Positions 30,380 through 38,481 of a stretch of DNA of 64,000 nt are shown here, piece by piece. The notes below the pieces were generated by a model. It saw only the letters and a program-made list of their open reading frames with translations. It did no database searches and was not told where the DNA came from. The stretch comes from Leptospira hartskeerlii. Its GTDB lineage: Bacteria > Spirochaetota > Leptospiria > Leptospirales > Leptospiraceae. Within the stretch, counting starts at the first letter, position 1, and each line of letters opens with the position of its first letter. The stretch spans positions 124,001 through 188,000 of the forward strand of contig NZ_NPDL01000007.1 in NCBI RefSeq assembly GCF_002811475.1, written 5' to 3'. The position numbers were made by a program, and so were the translations under genes.

Positions 30380-30778
30380 ATGAAAAAATCTTTGAGCTCT
30401 AAAATACTTCAGTTATCCGCGATCTGCGGATTTTTATTCTGTGTATCAAATTGTTTGGATTCTCATCGAGATCGGATCCATATGGATACTGGAGTCAGCG
30501 TAAAAACCTTAGGTCCTCATAAATACCAATTCATAGCGATCGGAAAAGCTTCCGTTCCATCCGTAGAAGAACAGGATCTTTTTAAAATGAAAAAGACTTC
30601 GTGTGAGGCCGCAAAATTGCAAGTCACCCAAAGATTGGATGAGCTGGAAGCGGACCAAAAGCATAGACAATTCTTCTTAGAACAAAAAGAACAGAAATAC
30701 TTCGGCGACGGAGAATACTGCGAACTTACTTATATATACGAACTTCCTCAGGCCAAGAAGCAGAAAGATCAACCTTAG
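30380..30778 (+). CDS. Hypothetical lipoprotein
   Basis: 132 aa, ATG at 30380 after GGGGGAAG. Signal peptide 1-25 with a lipobox ending VSNC (Cys about residue 26), relaxed as is usual in spirochaetes. The mature part is about 105 aa of mixed beta and Lys/Gln-rich helical sequence (VTQRLDELEADQKHRQFF) with a Cys pair (TSCEAAK, GEYCELTY). No domain recognised. Its 3' end overlaps the convergent diguanylate cyclase gene by 53 bp. Confidence 0.8.
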   Translation: MKKSLSSKILQLSAICGFLFCVSNCLDSHRDRIHMDTGVSVKTLGPHKYQFIAIGKASVPSVEEQDLFKMKKTSCEAAKLQVTQRLDELEADQKHRQFFLEQKEQKYFGDGEYCELTYIYELPQAKKQKDQP

Positions 30779-31976
30779 TATTTAGCTTAGTAGCTTCTAC
30801 TATAGTAACTCTGTTTCGACCGGAAGATTTGGACTTATACAATCCTGAATCTATGGATTGGTATAGATCGTCGAAAGTAAAATCTTCATCATAAGAAAGA
30901 ATAGCAGCGCCTATGGATACTGTAATATTCACGGGCTTGTTATTCGTATCTCTGACGGAAAGTGCATGAGATTCTACGCCCATACGCAATGACTCACATA
31001 GGGTTTTTAAACTTTTAGGATCCACCGAATCCAAAAGAACACAGAATTCATCTCCACCAATACGAGCACAAATATCAGTCGATCTTACCCTGGACTTCAT
31101 GACTGCCGAAAGAGTTTGGAGAGCCTCGTCTCCCATCATATGCCCGTACTTATCATTGATCTCTTTTAAATGATCTAGATCCAAGATCACTAAAGCCATT
31201 TGGAATTTGTGACGTCTTGCTCTCTTCTTGAAGATATCAAATTGTTCTATCAGATACCTGCGATTATAAAGATCAGTAAGATCATCCAGATTGGAGATCA
31301 TTCTGATATGCAGATTTTTTGCCTTTAGTCGTAGGACAGCGCCGGATAATTTTCTTTTATCTCGGTAATCCATGGTTCTCCAATAGTTCATGATCACATT
31401 TCCGAAAGTCCCTACGAATAGATAGGTGAGAAGGCTCGGAAATTCTTTCATTGCTTCCACGGGAGAATCTCCTAAGTAGCAAACACCTAAGAACATCAGG
31501 CAAAATGCTAGGTTTGTGGCAACTGCGGTGGTAGTGGTTAACCAAAGAAGAAGATTCATACTGAGTAAGATCGCAGATGCTTGGTGAAGATATACATCGT
31601 AGTGGATCTTATCCAAATACAAGAAAGGAAAGAATGAGATAAGAAGAGTAGAAGAGGTCCAAACCTTGTAGAATTCCAGCTTTTTAGGGACCCAGTCCTT
31701 TTTGCGGGCATGTCTCCATAAAAATACAAGTGAAAGGACGATTAACGTGATCCTACTGGATTGAAGAAGGATCAGAGATTCGTCTTCGAAGTCCCGTGAA
31801 TTAGGTAGGAAATAGGTGATTAAACTGATTACAATACAGAGAGAATAATGGGCCACCAAGGATTGGCGAATTTCGCTCCAATTGGTTTCTAAAAATCCTT
31901 GGGGATATCGATTAAAAAAGATCCGCTTAGATAGTAAGCGAATTCTTCGGTCTATGCCTGGGAACCACTTGAACAT
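30726..31976 (-). CDS. Membrane-bound GGDEF diguanylate cyclase
   Basis: 416 aa. About six membrane helices lie in residues 35-205, then a GGDEF domain at about 240-400. The active motif is an intact GGDEF, in ARIGGDEFCVLLD, and an RxxD inhibitory site (RSTD) lies exactly five residues upstream, so product feedback is expected. DLDHLKEINDKYGH carries the metal Asp and substrate Asn/Asp. It makes cyclic di-GMP from GTP. The membrane part resembles a 7TM/MASE-like sensor, but I cannot name it. Confidence 0.92.
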   Translation of the reverse strand: MFKWFPGIDRRIRLLSKRIFFNRYPQGFLETNWSEIRQSLVAHYSLCIVISLITYFLPNSRDFEDESLILLQSSRITLIVLSLVFLWRHARKKDWVPKKLEFYKVWTSSTLLISFFPFLYLDKIHYDVYLHQASAILLSMNLLLWLTTTTAVATNLAFCLMFLGVCYLGDSPVEAMKEFPSLLTYLFVGTFGNVIMNYWRTMDYRDKRKLSGAVLRLKAKNLHIRMISNLDDLTDLYNRRYLIEQFDIFKKRARRHKFQMALVILDLDHLKEINDKYGHMMGDEALQTLSAVMKSRVRSTDICARIGGDEFCVLLDSVDPKSLKTLCESLRMGVESHALSVRDTNNKPVNITVSIGAAILSYDEDFTFDDLYQSIDSGLYKSKSSGRNRVTIVEATKLNTKVDLSASWPEEVRIYK

Positions 31977-32167
31977 TTGTTTTCATTTCCGCATGGAAGG
32001 CTCGCACCTCCCTAATAAGACCAGCGTTCAAACACAACCTATCTTGGAGCAAGGAAGAATCTAAATTTAGTCAAAAAAATTCTGAGGCAAGTGATTGGCG
32101 TATTTGTCAGAAGATTGGAATTCCGATAGCGTTAGGAGAAATAGCAATATCGCGGATTAACTCGCAG

Positions 32168-32182
32168 GTTGGAACTCCTACA
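32168..32182. repeat. Dispersed near-palindrome, copy 3 (GTTGGAACTCCTACA)
   Basis: The reverse complement is TGTAGGAGTTCCAAC, identical over all 15 bases to copy 4 at 45492-45506. It lies just past the GerMN gene stop. Confidence 0.55.
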
Positions 32183-32186
32183 AAAT

Positions 32187-32204
32187 GTATTCCTTTATGA
32201 ATAC
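32187..32204 (-). terminator. Possible terminator of the GerMN gene
   Basis: A 6-bp perfect stem GTATTC/GAATAC with a 6-nt loop directly past the minus-strand stop, followed on that strand by ATTTTG. Short, so only moderately convincing. Confidence 0.5.
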
Positions 32205-32207
32205 GTT

Positions 32208-33041
32208 TTAGAGAGTAGCGATCTTTCTTGGATTTTTGGTAAGAACTTCCGGGATAGGAAGTCCTACACCACCCAGAGAGCGGACTTGTTTTCCATTGAT
32301 ATAGAGTCTAATCCCTCTTAGTTCTGAGTTTTCCAAAATGCTATAACAGATCTGGTCCACTCTGTCCTTTAGAAGTTCAGGGCCGGCGCTAGCTTCGAAG
32401 TCAGGGCCAAGATACAGTTTTAATACTCCATTCTCCACGGAGTATTCTTTGGAATATTCCATTCTATTAGGAAGAGCGTTCAGAACACCTTGGGTTTTTT
32501 CCTCTGTAGATGGGCCCTTAGTGAGTTCCTTTAAGATAAAAAGGATTTTATCCCCATGATCAAATTTCCTTTTTAACTGAACGAGTCTGGAGTGACTTTT
32601 GTTCCCTCTTCCATAAAACTTCAAAAAGTAAAGTTTGATCTCTCCTGGAGAATGATCCAAACGGATATTGGAAGATGGCCCGGATGGTTGTCCCGATTTC
32701 GGCATTTCTACAATAGGGATAAACATTTCTTCCGGATCGTTGGAATCGGATATAGGTTCTTCGGAAGAAGAGTTTTCTCCATTCTGCATTAACTCGGTTA
32801 AAATTTCATCTTCTGCCCGGTCCATTACCTCTTCATGGGTTTGTTTTCCTTTGTTCTCGGAAGAAGAAGGAGATAGTGGGTTTGTTTTTCCGATCGTATT
32901 AAATTTAGAAAAGAAAGAAGGGGATTCTTGTCCGGGGGTGGGTGTATTCTTGTTCCCCATAGACTTATCCAATAAAACTAAAACGAATAGAGCCCCTGTC
33001 AGGATATAAAGAAGCGATTTAAGTTTATCCGATTCGGGCAC
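32208..33041 (-). CDS. GerMN-domain membrane protein
   Basis: 277 aa from a GTG at 33041. One N-terminal membrane helix (about 8-25, SLLYILTGALFVLVLL), then a low-complexity Ser/Pro/Glu linker (about 30-125), and a GerMN domain at about 130-265 (ILKELTKGPSTEEKTQGVLNALP, LYLGPDFEAS, GIRLYINGKQV). GerMN domains occur in GerM and in many Gram-negative envelope proteins; their ligand is unknown. In a non-sporulating organism it probably acts at the cell wall. It appears monocistronic. Confidence 0.85.
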   Translation of the reverse strand: MPESDKLKSLLYILTGALFVLVLLDKSMGNKNTPTPGQESPSFFSKFNTIGKTNPLSPSSSENKGKQTHEEVMDRAEDEILTELMQNGENSSSEEPISDSNDPEEMFIPIVEMPKSGQPSGPSSNIRLDHSPGEIKLYFLKFYGRGNKSHSRLVQLKRKFDHGDKILFILKELTKGPSTEEKTQGVLNALPNRMEYSKEYSVENGVLKLYLGPDFEASAGPELLKDRVDQICYSILENSELRGIRLYINGKQVRSLGGVGLPIPEVLTKNPRKIATL

Positions 33042-33098
33042 AATACAATTTTCGGCCGATCCGGAAACTGCCTTCTCACTTTTTCCCAGGAAAAGTGA

Positions 33099-33770
33099 TT
33101 AGAATATTCGATCCAGGTCTTCCAATTGAGCCAGACTCACCTCCCAGTCAGGGATTTCTCCCTCAGGCGCGTGGCCATAGGCGCAGAATGCGAAAGGGCT
33201 TCCATTTTTACGGGCTGCCTCGTGGTCGGAACTTCTATCCCCGATCATCAGTATCTCGTCCGGAGAATAAGAATAATCTCGGATGTATTTGGCGACTATA
33301 TCCGGCTTGGTTTTGATCGTTTCATTGTCCAAGACTACGATCGGATCGAAGAGAGGAAAAATCCCGGAAACTTCCAGGATGGTTTTCACATAGGCCATCC
33401 TACCGTTCGAGGCCGCTAAAATTTGATACCCCTTATTTTTTAAGGAGGTAACTGTTTCTTTGACCTTAGGATAGAATTCACCTTCTCCTTGTCGGATCTT
33501 CGACACCAAAAGTTCCAGGACCGAGTCGGAGATCTGGTCTCTTTCGGATTCTCTCAGTTGTGGGACCAGGTTTAAGAAGATGGTTTTGACAGGCTTTCCG
33601 ATCTCGAGCATGATCCTTTCTCTGTCTGGGACCTCGAGTGGGATCTGGGAGTTGGCTGAAAATCTGCGGATTGCTTCCGCATAAGTCTCTAAGATGATTC
33701 CTTCGGAAGAAAATAGGGTTCCGTCCACATCGAAGGCAAGTGCGCGGACCCGTTTGGGATTCCAATCCAT
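33099..33770 (-). CDS. HAD-superfamily phosphatase (phosphoglycolate-phosphatase-like)
   Basis: Start set at the ATG at 33770 (MDWNPKRVR), giving 223 aa; the frame is open to 33914 but that would overlap the divergent aminomutase gene and add nothing conserved. Motif [13 protein letters not shown] (residues about 11-22), motif II LAASNG (about 117-122), Lys in KTKPD (about 155) and motif [14 protein letters not shown] (about 173-184) are complete. The helical cap C1 and length suit the Gph/PGMB group. Substrate unknown. It is divergent from the aminomutase operon and shares its promoter region. Confidence 0.87.
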   Translation of the reverse strand: MDWNPKRVRALAFDVDGTLFSSEGIILETYAEAIRRFSANSQIPLEVPDRERIMLEIGKPVKTIFLNLVPQLRESERDQISDSVLELLVSKIRQGEGEFYPKVKETVTSLKNKGYQILAASNGRMAYVKTILEVSGIFPLFDPIVVLDNETIKTKPDIVAKYIRDYSYSPDEILMIGDRSSDHEAARKNGSPFAFCAYGHAPEGEIPDWEVSLAQLEDLDRIF

Positions 33771-33838
33771 TAGCAAGACAATAGTTTTGGGTAGGGAAAT
33801 CGGAGCATTCCTTTTTTCCTTCGCTTGATTTTCCCTGC

Positions 33839-35143
33839 GTGGGCATAAGGATGGGAAAAGAGTTCCGGATGGAGAGATTGGGGAAAAACCGGGGAATAGC
33901 GGATCTAGAGTCACCTGCAGATTCTAGAAAGAGTTTATATTCTTCTTTTGTCTGGACTGATTATAAGGCCCAGCTCCAAAGAAGGGTGAAGGCAGAAGAC
34001 CTTCCAAAATATTTTCATTTAACCGAATCCGAAAAGATCGGGATCCAAGAAACCATCCGACTCAATGTAGGAACTACTCCTTATTATCTTTCTCTTTCCG
34101 ATCCGGAAGATCCGAATTGTCCTATCCGAAAAATGATCGTCCCAAGAAGGGAAGAGTCCTTCTTTTCTCCGGAAGAAACATTAGATCCTTTGCATGAAGA
34201 AGATCTTTCTCCCGTTAAGGGACTCACTCATATGTATCCGGATAGAGTATTACTTTTTTCGAATCATGAATGTTCCGTGTATTGCAGGCATTGTATGAGA
34301 GGAAGAAAGGTTTCCGATTCAACTGAGCGAATGGAAACTGCGGATCTGGAATTATGTTTTGATTATATTCGAAATCATCCTGAAATTTCGGATGTGGTGA
34401 TCTCGGGTGGAGATCCTCTTAATCTTTCCGATTCCAAAATAGATTGGATCTTAGAGAATTTGGAAAAGATCTCTCATGTAAAAATTTGCAGGTTAGGAAC
34501 AAGAAATCCTGTTACTCTTCCTATGAGGATCACGACTGATCTATGCAAGATCGTTGAATCACATAATACGGATCGTTTATCCATTTTCTGTAATACTCAA
34601 TTCAATCATGAAAAAGAATGCACTTCCGAGGCAAAAGAAGCGATACTTAAACTTCTGAAAGCTGGAGTGAGCGTTGGGAACCAATGTGTGATCCTAAAAG
34701 GGATCAATGACGATGAAGAAACAATGCTCAGACTCCATCGAAAACTTTTGGAACTTAGGATCCGCGCCTATTATATGTATGATCCGGAACTGATCCCTGG
34801 TTCTCGCGGTTTTAGGACTCCTCTTGCAAAAGGCATTCAAATTATTGAATATATGCGCGGAAAAGTTGCAGGTATGGGGATCCCGCAGTTTGTGAACGAT
34901 CTTCCCGGCGGGGGTGGAAAGGTGAGCCTTGGGCCGAATTGGTATCTTGGATTTCACAAACCTTCTCGAAATCATGTGTTCCGATCCGCTGTGAGAGGGA
35001 CTTATCATTTGAGCCCTGAACCTGTAGGCAGTGAATATGAGGAATTTTATCCTGAGATCAGTGAGGAAACTTGGTCGAAGTTACTACAGAATTCCTATTC
35101 CGCATTTAAAGGCCTTGGTCCTTTAGGAGAATCTGGAAAATGA
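33839..35143 (+). CDS. kamA: Lysine 2,3-aminomutase-family radical SAM/PLP enzyme
   Basis: 434 aa from the GTG at 33839; ATGs at 33851 and 33869 are alternative starts. Radical SAM motif CSVYCRHC (about residue 145), then GGDPLNLS (about 191-198) for SAM binding, a PLP lysine in [11 protein letters not shown] (about 361-371), and [14 protein letters not shown] where KamA enzymes carry a substrate-binding Asp. Both Asp positions known to bind lysine appear conserved (YDPEL, NDLPG), so a basic amino acid substrate is plausible but not proven. Start and stop overlap of 4 bp with the ATP-grasp gene shows a coupled operon. It converts an alpha-amino acid to its beta-isomer by a radical 2,3-shift. 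Confidence 0.86.
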   Translation: MGIRMGKEFRMERLGKNRGIADLESPADSRKSLYSSFVWTDYKAQLQRRVKAEDLPKYFHLTESEKIGIQETIRLNVGTTPYYLSLSDPEDPNCPIRKMIVPRREESFFSPEETLDPLHEEDLSPVKGLTHMYPDRVLLFSNHECSVYCRHCMRGRKVSDSTERMETADLELCFDYIRNHPEISDVVISGGDPLNLSDSKIDWILENLEKISHVKICRLGTRNPVTLPMRITTDLCKIVESHNTDRLSIFCNTQFNHEKECTSEAKEAILKLLKAGVSVGNQCVILKGINDDEETMLRLHRKLLELRIRAYYMYDPELIPGSRGFRTPLAKGIQIIEYMRGKVAGMGIPQFVNDLPGGGGKVSLGPNWYLGFHKPSRNHVFRSAVRGTYHLSPEPVGSEYEEFYPEISEETWSKLLQNSYSAFKGLGPLGESGK

Positions 35144-36267
35144 ATTCAGATTCTCCATCAGTTTTGATCGTTGCAGATATCCAGAATCCAAACTTGGACC
35201 TAAAGGACACACAAGAATGGGAAGATATGAGTTCTGTCCAAGAGATCAAACGTTGCTTGGAAGATCTGGGAGAGAAGGTAGAAGTCGTTGAATTTCCGTC
35301 GAAGTTACTACAAAAACTCTCTGATTATTCTAACTTAGAGCCACAAAATCGACCTGTCTTATTCCATTTGGTAGAAGGTTTCCGTTCTCGAAATAGGGAG
35401 GCTTTGCTTCCGGCGATCGCAGAATATTCAGGCTTTCCTCATACAGGTTCAGATGCGTATGCTCAGAATCTAAGTTTGGATAAACATCTTTCTAAATTGT
35501 TTTGTGTTTCTGCAGGTGTTCCTACCAGCCCTTGGACAATTTGGGAGAAGGGTTTTGTCGAAGTGACTACATCCTTCCAAAATGGAGCGCAGGATTCGAA
35601 GGGGTGGAATTCGGATTCCATATTCCGAGGTGCGCGATTTCCACTGCAATCTGAATTCCCAGTTTTCTTCAAACCTAGATTCGAAGGTTCCAGTCTAGGA
35701 GTCGGAGAAGAAAATCTGATCTCCGATTTGGCTGCTTTAAATCAATTCCTACAATCTAAATTCAACGAGTATTCCTCTTGGATCTGTGAATCTTATTTAC
35801 CGGGAGAAGAATGGACACTTGCAGTTATAGGGTCGTCTGAGTCCGGATACAAGGCAAGTAAGGTCGCGAGGATTGGTTTGGAAAATTCTACTGAAACGAT
35901 CTATGGAGAAATTACTAAAACGAAACTGAGTATGCCTGAAAAATTACATTTTGATTTGGATAAAGAGAGAACTGAATTTATCCAGAAATATTCATTAGAA
36001 TTATGTAAATTACTCAAACCTTCCGGAGCGGTTCGTTTGGATTGGAAGGCGGATGCTCAGGGAAAGCCTATGTTCTTGGAATGGAATCTAACCCCAGGTT
36101 TATCTTCCTATTATAGCAGTTTTCCGATCTGTTATTCCCGAAGTTTCGGAACTTATTCGGATCTGATGAAAGAATTATTGGGAATCGCAAGAGAGGAATT
36201 TTTAAAAGAAAGGTTTCTCTATTCAAAACTAAAAAGAGAAAAACAAACGAGCGGGATCGACGGATGA
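35140..36267 (+). CDS. D-alanine-D-alanine ligase-like ATP-grasp enzyme
   Basis: 375 aa. ATP-grasp features: [16 protein letters not shown] (about 168-183, ATP Lys and Gly/Ser loop), [15 protein letters not shown] (about 214-228, hinge), and [25 protein letters not shown] (Asp and the E-x-N metal site, about 291-315). The N-terminal part matches the Ddl substrate domain ([28 protein letters not shown]). It joins an amino or hydroxy acid to a carboxylate using ATP, but its pairing with the aminomutase and oxidase argues against a peptidoglycan role. Overlaps of 4 bp at both ends (ATGA). Confidence 0.85.
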   Translation: MNSDSPSVLIVADIQNPNLDLKDTQEWEDMSSVQEIKRCLEDLGEKVEVVEFPSKLLQKLSDYSNLEPQNRPVLFHLVEGFRSRNREALLPAIAEYSGFPHTGSDAYAQNLSLDKHLSKLFCVSAGVPTSPWTIWEKGFVEVTTSFQNGAQDSKGWNSDSIFRGARFPLQSEFPVFFKPRFEGSSLGVGEENLISDLAALNQFLQSKFNEYSSWICESYLPGEEWTLAVIGSSESGYKASKVARIGLENSTETIYGEITKTKLSMPEKLHFDLDKERTEFIQKYSLELCKLLKPSGAVRLDWKADAQGKPMFLEWNLTPGLSSYYSSFPICYSRSFGTYSDLMKELLGIAREEFLKERFLYSKLKREKQTSGIDG

Positions 36268-36941
36268 AAACGTTTCGAGAAGAATTGATGGACCAGGTCA
36301 AATATCATCCTGTATTGACTGCAAATCTATGGTTGGAAGAAAAAGAAGAAAAAATGGAGCACTCGGACCTTCTTCTTTGGTTGAAACAGGAATATTTTGT
36401 GTCTGTGGAATTTGTGAACTGGTTCTTAAATACGGCGGCTCTTACCAATTTTGTGCCCTCTAAGATCGTGCTCGTACAAAATATTTGGGAAGAATTGGGA
36501 GAAGGAAAAGAAGAAGATTCACATGTTTCTATCCTTAGAAAATTCCTTTCAGAAATGGGGGAGACCGTTTCTGGAGAAGATATGCTACCTGAAACAGGTG
36601 CTTATTTGGATTTGATGAAAAGAATTACTACCACCGATTTTTATTCAGCATTAGGAGCGCTTGGGCCGGCGAATGAGTATCTTCTAAAATTGGAATATTC
36701 CAGAATGTATAAGTCTTATTTTGACCTAAAATCAAGAATTACTCTTCCGGAAGGGAAATTTTTCCAAGTGAATCTGGAAGCAGACGAATCTCATTCCGAA
36801 AAAATGTTTAAGCTGATAGAAGCCGTTGCAACAGACCCTGAAAAAATGCAAAAAGTAAGAGAAGGATCTAAACTCGCATTGGATGCACGTTTAGTATTTT
36901 ATGAAGGTCTAAAAAAAGTAATGCCTCAGGTCTCTCTTTAG
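36264..36941 (+). CDS. Haem-oxygenase-like diiron oxidase (iron-containing redox enzyme family)
   Basis: 225 aa, all-helical, starting in the overlap ATGA with the ligase. Candidate metal ligands follow the HDO pattern: Glu43 (KQEYF), Glu76/77 and His87 ([14 protein letters not shown]), Glu138 (GPANEYL), and Asp174 with His177 (EADESH). Members of this superfamily (UndA, BesC, SznF type) oxidise or cleave fatty acids and amino acids with Fe2 and O2. Conservation of both metal helices suggests an active enzyme. It ends convergently with a DCC gene (4-bp overlap). Assignment of ligands is by motif only. Confidence 0.82.
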   Translation: MKTFREELMDQVKYHPVLTANLWLEEKEEKMEHSDLLLWLKQEYFVSVEFVNWFLNTAALTNFVPSKIVLVQNIWEELGEGKEEDSHVSILRKFLSEMGETVSGEDMLPETGAYLDLMKRITTTDFYSALGALGPANEYLLKLEYSRMYKSYFDLKSRITLPEGKFFQVNLEADESHSEKMFKLIEAVATDPEKMQKVREGSKLALDARLVFYEGLKKVMPQVSL

Positions 36942-37285
36942 ACCTTAGATCGGATCGATTTCAAAAGGCTCATAAAGAACATTCCGAGTAAAGGAATCAA
37001 TGGCAAATAAAGAAGTGGAGAAACCCATCTCCATCCTTTTAAAGAATGAGAAAGTTTTCGGACCGCAAAGAAACCAGGGTATCTCATATTTCCGGAGATA
37101 AGCTGCACATTGCCTGCGACTAATTTAGGTTCTAAACTTGGATGTAGTTCTTTCAAATCTTGAGAAGATAGATCTCTGAAACTTACAAATTTTATGTCTT
37201 TGTCCAAAGACAGTCCGGATAATTTAGAAGCAAGGCCGGAACAAAAGTCGCAGTCCCCGTCATACAAAAAAACATTCTGTTCCAT
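36938..37285 (-). CDS. DCC-family (DUF393) thiol-disulfide oxidoreductase-like protein
   Basis: 115 aa, ATG at 37285 overlapping the stop of the upstream acetyltransferase gene by one base (TAATG). Signature [11 protein letters not shown] at residues 7-17 carries the Cys pair; [11 protein letters not shown] and a hydrophobic C-terminal helix ([16 protein letters not shown], about 89-104) complete the family pattern. Function unknown beyond presumed thiol chemistry. It is the last gene of a four-gene minus-strand operon and meets the oxidase gene tail to tail. Confidence 0.87.
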   Translation of the reverse strand: MEQNVFLYDGDCDFCSGLASKLSGLSLDKDIKFVSFRDLSSQDLKELHPSLEPKLVAGNVQLISGNMRYPGFFAVRKLSHSLKGWRWVSPLLYLPLIPLLGMFFMSLLKSIRSKV

Positions 37286-38463
37286 TAGGAATTGATCCGT
37301 TGTTTAGATTCCAGATCTTCCGGAAGGTTTCTTAAAAAATCGCAGACAGAAGGAATTTCTTTCTCTTGGACTCCGATCCAAAAATAGATCCAGATACCTT
37401 CTTTTTGGAGGCCGCTACATTCTTTTGCATACCATTTTGAGATTGTATTTTCCGCTCTGGCTCTCCAGAAAAGGACTGGAGCCTTTTTTAACATCTCATC
37501 CCAGATATCTCTTCCTACACCTTCTCCTCTTGCGATCTCATTCACCGCGAATTTGGAGAGAAATGTTCCCCAGGGAGTATTTTGAAGAAGCGCACATCCT
37601 TTGTATTCGGACTCTAAAACGATCCCTGAAAATTCCTTATTCCAAAAACCTTGTTTTAATCCTCTTCCGAAAGAATCTTCTATCAGCTCGTTCAATCGTT
37701 TATGATCTATCTTTTGAAAATCCGTATGGAATTCTATTCTATTCTTTTTTCTTAATAGAGTTCCGCTACCCTTGATAGTGAATAATTCTTTCAATAAACC
37801 GGGCGCAGAAGTGATTGCGATCTGAAGATTTGGGTCTCCCGTATATTCGAAAATTCTTTTACATTCTTTGAATAAGGACTCGTCTTCTTTTTGAAGAGTT
37901 TCGGACGATTCGAAATCTAAGATGGAGATCTTCTTATCTTCAGAAGTATGAAATCCACTTCTTGTTGTAAGAAGGATTAACTTTTTAGTTCTCAGCTCTT
38001 TGCATAAGTTGGAAAGATAAGGATAAATTTCCGATCCGCCTTGGTCTGTCACGAATACAGGGATCTTCTTTTCCTTTAAAGAAGAAAGAACCGACTCCAA
38101 TGCTTGGCTTGGATTTCTGAACCATTTTGCTGGAAGGTTTCTGGAACCTGGAAGTTCTTGTCCTTCTTCCAACTGGTCTTTGATAGAATCCAGACTGATC
38201 TTGGAAGTAGGGGACCGATAGAATAAATTTGCGTAAGAGACGCCGTCCTTTTCCAGAACGACTACTGGGAATAGTTGTAACTTTTGTAATAATTTTAAGT
38301 TGTATAAGAATGCTTCCGCGGATTCGGTCAAGGTCTCTGAGCTAGCATGGATGACCGCGAATTTTTCAGGCTCCAAGGACTGGAATAGTTTCAGGAACTG
38401 AAAACTGTCCTTGGAGTTTTCTGTGACTTCTAAAAGTTTGAGTAGGATCTCCTGGTGATTCAT
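37285..38463 (-). CDS. N-acetylglutamate synthase-like protein (amino-acid-kinase fold plus DUF619/NAT domain)
   Basis: 392 aa. The C-terminal 130 residues match the NAT/DUF619 domain of vertebrate-type and bifunctional N-acetylglutamate synthases: [17 protein letters not shown] (acetyl-CoA loop), [18 protein letters not shown] and GIWIYFWIG. The N-terminal 250 residues read as a divergent amino acid kinase fold ([16 protein letters not shown]), probably regulatory and not catalytic. It would make N-acetylglutamate, the first step of arginine synthesis. It lies 18 bp after the RNA methyltransferase gene. The assignment of NAGS activity is by domain similarity. Confidence 0.78.
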   Translation of the reverse strand: MNHQEILLKLLEVTENSKDSFQFLKLFQSLEPEKFAVIHASSETLTESAEAFLYNLKLLQKLQLFPVVVLEKDGVSYANLFYRSPTSKISLDSIKDQLEEGQELPGSRNLPAKWFRNPSQALESVLSSLKEKKIPVFVTDQGGSEIYPYLSNLCKELRTKKLILLTTRSGFHTSEDKKISILDFESSETLQKEDESLFKECKRIFEYTGDPNLQIAITSAPGLLKELFTIKGSGTLLRKKNRIEFHTDFQKIDHKRLNELIEDSFGRGLKQGFWNKEFSGIVLESEYKGCALLQNTPWGTFLSKFAVNEIARGEGVGRDIWDEMLKKAPVLFWRARAENTISKWYAKECSGLQKEGIWIYFWIGVQEKEIPSVCDFLRNLPEDLESKQRINS

Positions 38464-38481
38464 CTCTCCCGGGAGTCTGGC

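Noticed and set aside
33771..33914. Longer N-terminus of the HAD phosphatase
   Set aside because: It would overlap the divergent aminomutase gene, and the conserved HAD motif I starts just after the ATG at 33770.
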